64,000 nt of DNA, taken from the NCBI GenBank assembly GCA_963575745.1, contig CAUYUJ010018704.1, forward strand, positions 724,497 to 788,496, written 5' to 3'. Below, in pieces: positions 63,165 to 64,000 of this stretch. The notes under the pieces were generated by a model. That model ran no database searches. It was not told the origin of the DNA and worked only from the letters and a program-made list of their open reading frames with translations. Positions within the stretch are counted from its first letter, which is position 1. Each line of letters opens with the position of its first letter. The translations under genes were made by a program, and so were the position numbers. This DNA is from Prorocentrum cordatum. Lineage: Eukaryota; Sar; Dinophyceae; Prorocentrales; Prorocentraceae.

Positions 63165-63370
63165 ACCCAGACCCCCGACGTCGTGTTTTTGTCGCAACGT
63201 CGACCCCGGGCAGTCTGGGCCCTTCCCCCGGGACCGGCTTGTCATCCCGAGTGGTTTTTTGACGGTCCCGCGGCCCGGGAAGGGCCCCCGGAGACCGAAA
63301 ATAGCGAAAAACCTCCCGTCGTGTTTTTTTCACGACGCGAGGGGGTCTGGGGACGCGGCGCAGATATACG
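63165..63370 (-). repeat. Alpha repeat, copy 4 (minus orientation)
   Basis: Reverse complement shows CCCCCTCGCGTCGTGAAAAA, GGTTTTTCGCTATTTTCGGT, CTCCGGGGGCCCTTCCCGGG, CCACTCGGGATGACAAGCC, GGGGTCGACGTTGCGACAAA, ACACGACGTCGGGGG, matching the copy at 4381-4575 along its length. Confidence 0.8.
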
Positions 63371-63567
63371 TCGAGCCCCTATAGGTGCGCCCCGGCCGGC
63401 GGGCGCCTCCTCCGCGCACGCCCCGCAGAGGAGGGGCGGCAGCAGCTGCAGCAGCGGCGGCGCGGCCGCCCGGCGGAGCGCCCCGGCGCCCATGGCGCCC
63501 GCCCGCGGCCGGAGGGCTCGCACCGAGGTCTCGGGGAGCGCCTCCTCGTCGGCGGCGGGCGATGGGG

Positions 63568-63735
63568 GGGAAGCGAGGAGGAGGCCTTCTCGGATGGCGG
63601 CGGGACTTCGCGGCAGCCCGCGCGCCCCGTGAGCAGCTTCCTGCGTCCGTACGGGGAAGGCTCCGGGAGCTTCTCGGAAGGCCGACGGACTGCCGAGCCT
63701 CCTCGAAAAGGCCCGCCCCTCTCACTTCCCCCCCG
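63568..63735 (+). repeat. Beta repeat, copy 2
   Basis: GAGGCCTTCTCGGATGGCGG, GGGGAAGGCTCCGGGAGCTT, CTCGGAAGGCCGACGGACTG, CCGAGCCTCCTCGAAAAGGC, CTCACTTCCCCCCCG: the same succession as 2686-2850. From here to 64000 no gene is supported. Confidence 0.65.
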
Positions 63736-64000
63736 GGGTCTCCACCGATTCTTGCGAGGCGGGGATCCATCCACAACCGCCCCAGACCCCCCTCGGGTCA
63801 CGAACGAAGATCACGACGGGAGGTGTTTCGCTGGTTTAGCGCGGCGCGCCGCGCGGCGTGCACCGCACCGGTGTGCCTCCGAGCTCTCGCGCGGGCCCCT
63901 GGAGAGCGCGGGCAACTGTCTCCGACAGAGGCCAAGAGGGCGCCTGACGCGGCTGCCTCCGCGCACCTGGGGGTGGCCTGGAGCATCGGGGACGAACTGG

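Overview
Organism. The window reads as nuclear DNA of a dinoflagellate. The supporting signs are: intron-containing genes whose exons join in frame through GT-AG introns plus at least one GC-AG and one GA-AG intron (non-canonical donors known from dinoflagellate genomes); a 16-nt exact match to the dinoflagellate spliced leader directly at the start codon of one gene, with weaker look-alikes upstream of three more; a cytosine-5 DNA methyltransferase; several LINE-type retroelement pieces; and an extreme load of simple repeats, minisatellites and palindromes. I cannot name the genus. A run of 100 N at 45732-45831 is an assembly gap.

Layout. 1-7 kb: no convincing gene; microsatellites, a ~200-bp family I call alpha, a clean TIR/direct-repeat element (4854-5082) and a long hairpin. 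7.5-9.1 kb: a decayed LINE reverse transcriptase (minus) beside a palindromic element (9165-9530). 10.9-13.6 kb: a spliced, frameshifted gene of transposase-like appearance (minus). 14.8-16.2 kb: three neatly joined terminal exons of an unknown gene (minus). 17.7-19.2 kb: a complete two-exon DNA methyltransferase (minus) with a tandem duplication upstream. 20.6-24.0 kb: a multi-exon gene with two internal stops and a TTAGC-rich element in an intron (minus). 25.2-27.4 kb: a multi-exon unknown gene (minus). 28.3-29.1 kb: hairpin and minisatellite. 29.7-38.0 kb: one long gene (minus) with a 4.2-kb GA-AG intron that holds a ~1-kb dispersed repeat and a ~320-bp palindromic satellite. 39.0-39.6 kb: a 205-codon ORF (minus). 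40-45 kb: second TTAGC element, a 3.8-kb field of CGT-rich repeats and GC minisatellites. 45.2-48.3 kb: LINE-type ORF with zinc knuckle and RNase H (plus), interrupted by the gap. 48.7-64 kb: mostly repeats with small multi-exon minus-strand genes at 50, 53, 55, 57, 58.5 and 60-61 kb, a LINE endonuclease relic at 59.4-60 kb, and second copies of several repeat families.

How it fits together. Nearly every credible gene lies on the minus strand, as in the long unidirectional gene blocks of dinoflagellates; the main plus-strand coding region is the retroelement. Few products can be named. The best understood are the methyltransferase and the LINE parts (endonuclease, reverse transcriptase, zinc knuckle, RNase H). 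Several genes are off by one base in homopolymer runs, which means either decaying multi-copy genes or residual assembly indels. Mobile DNA (TIR element, TTAGC element, palindromic element, 1-kb repeat) sits mostly in introns and intergenic DNA.
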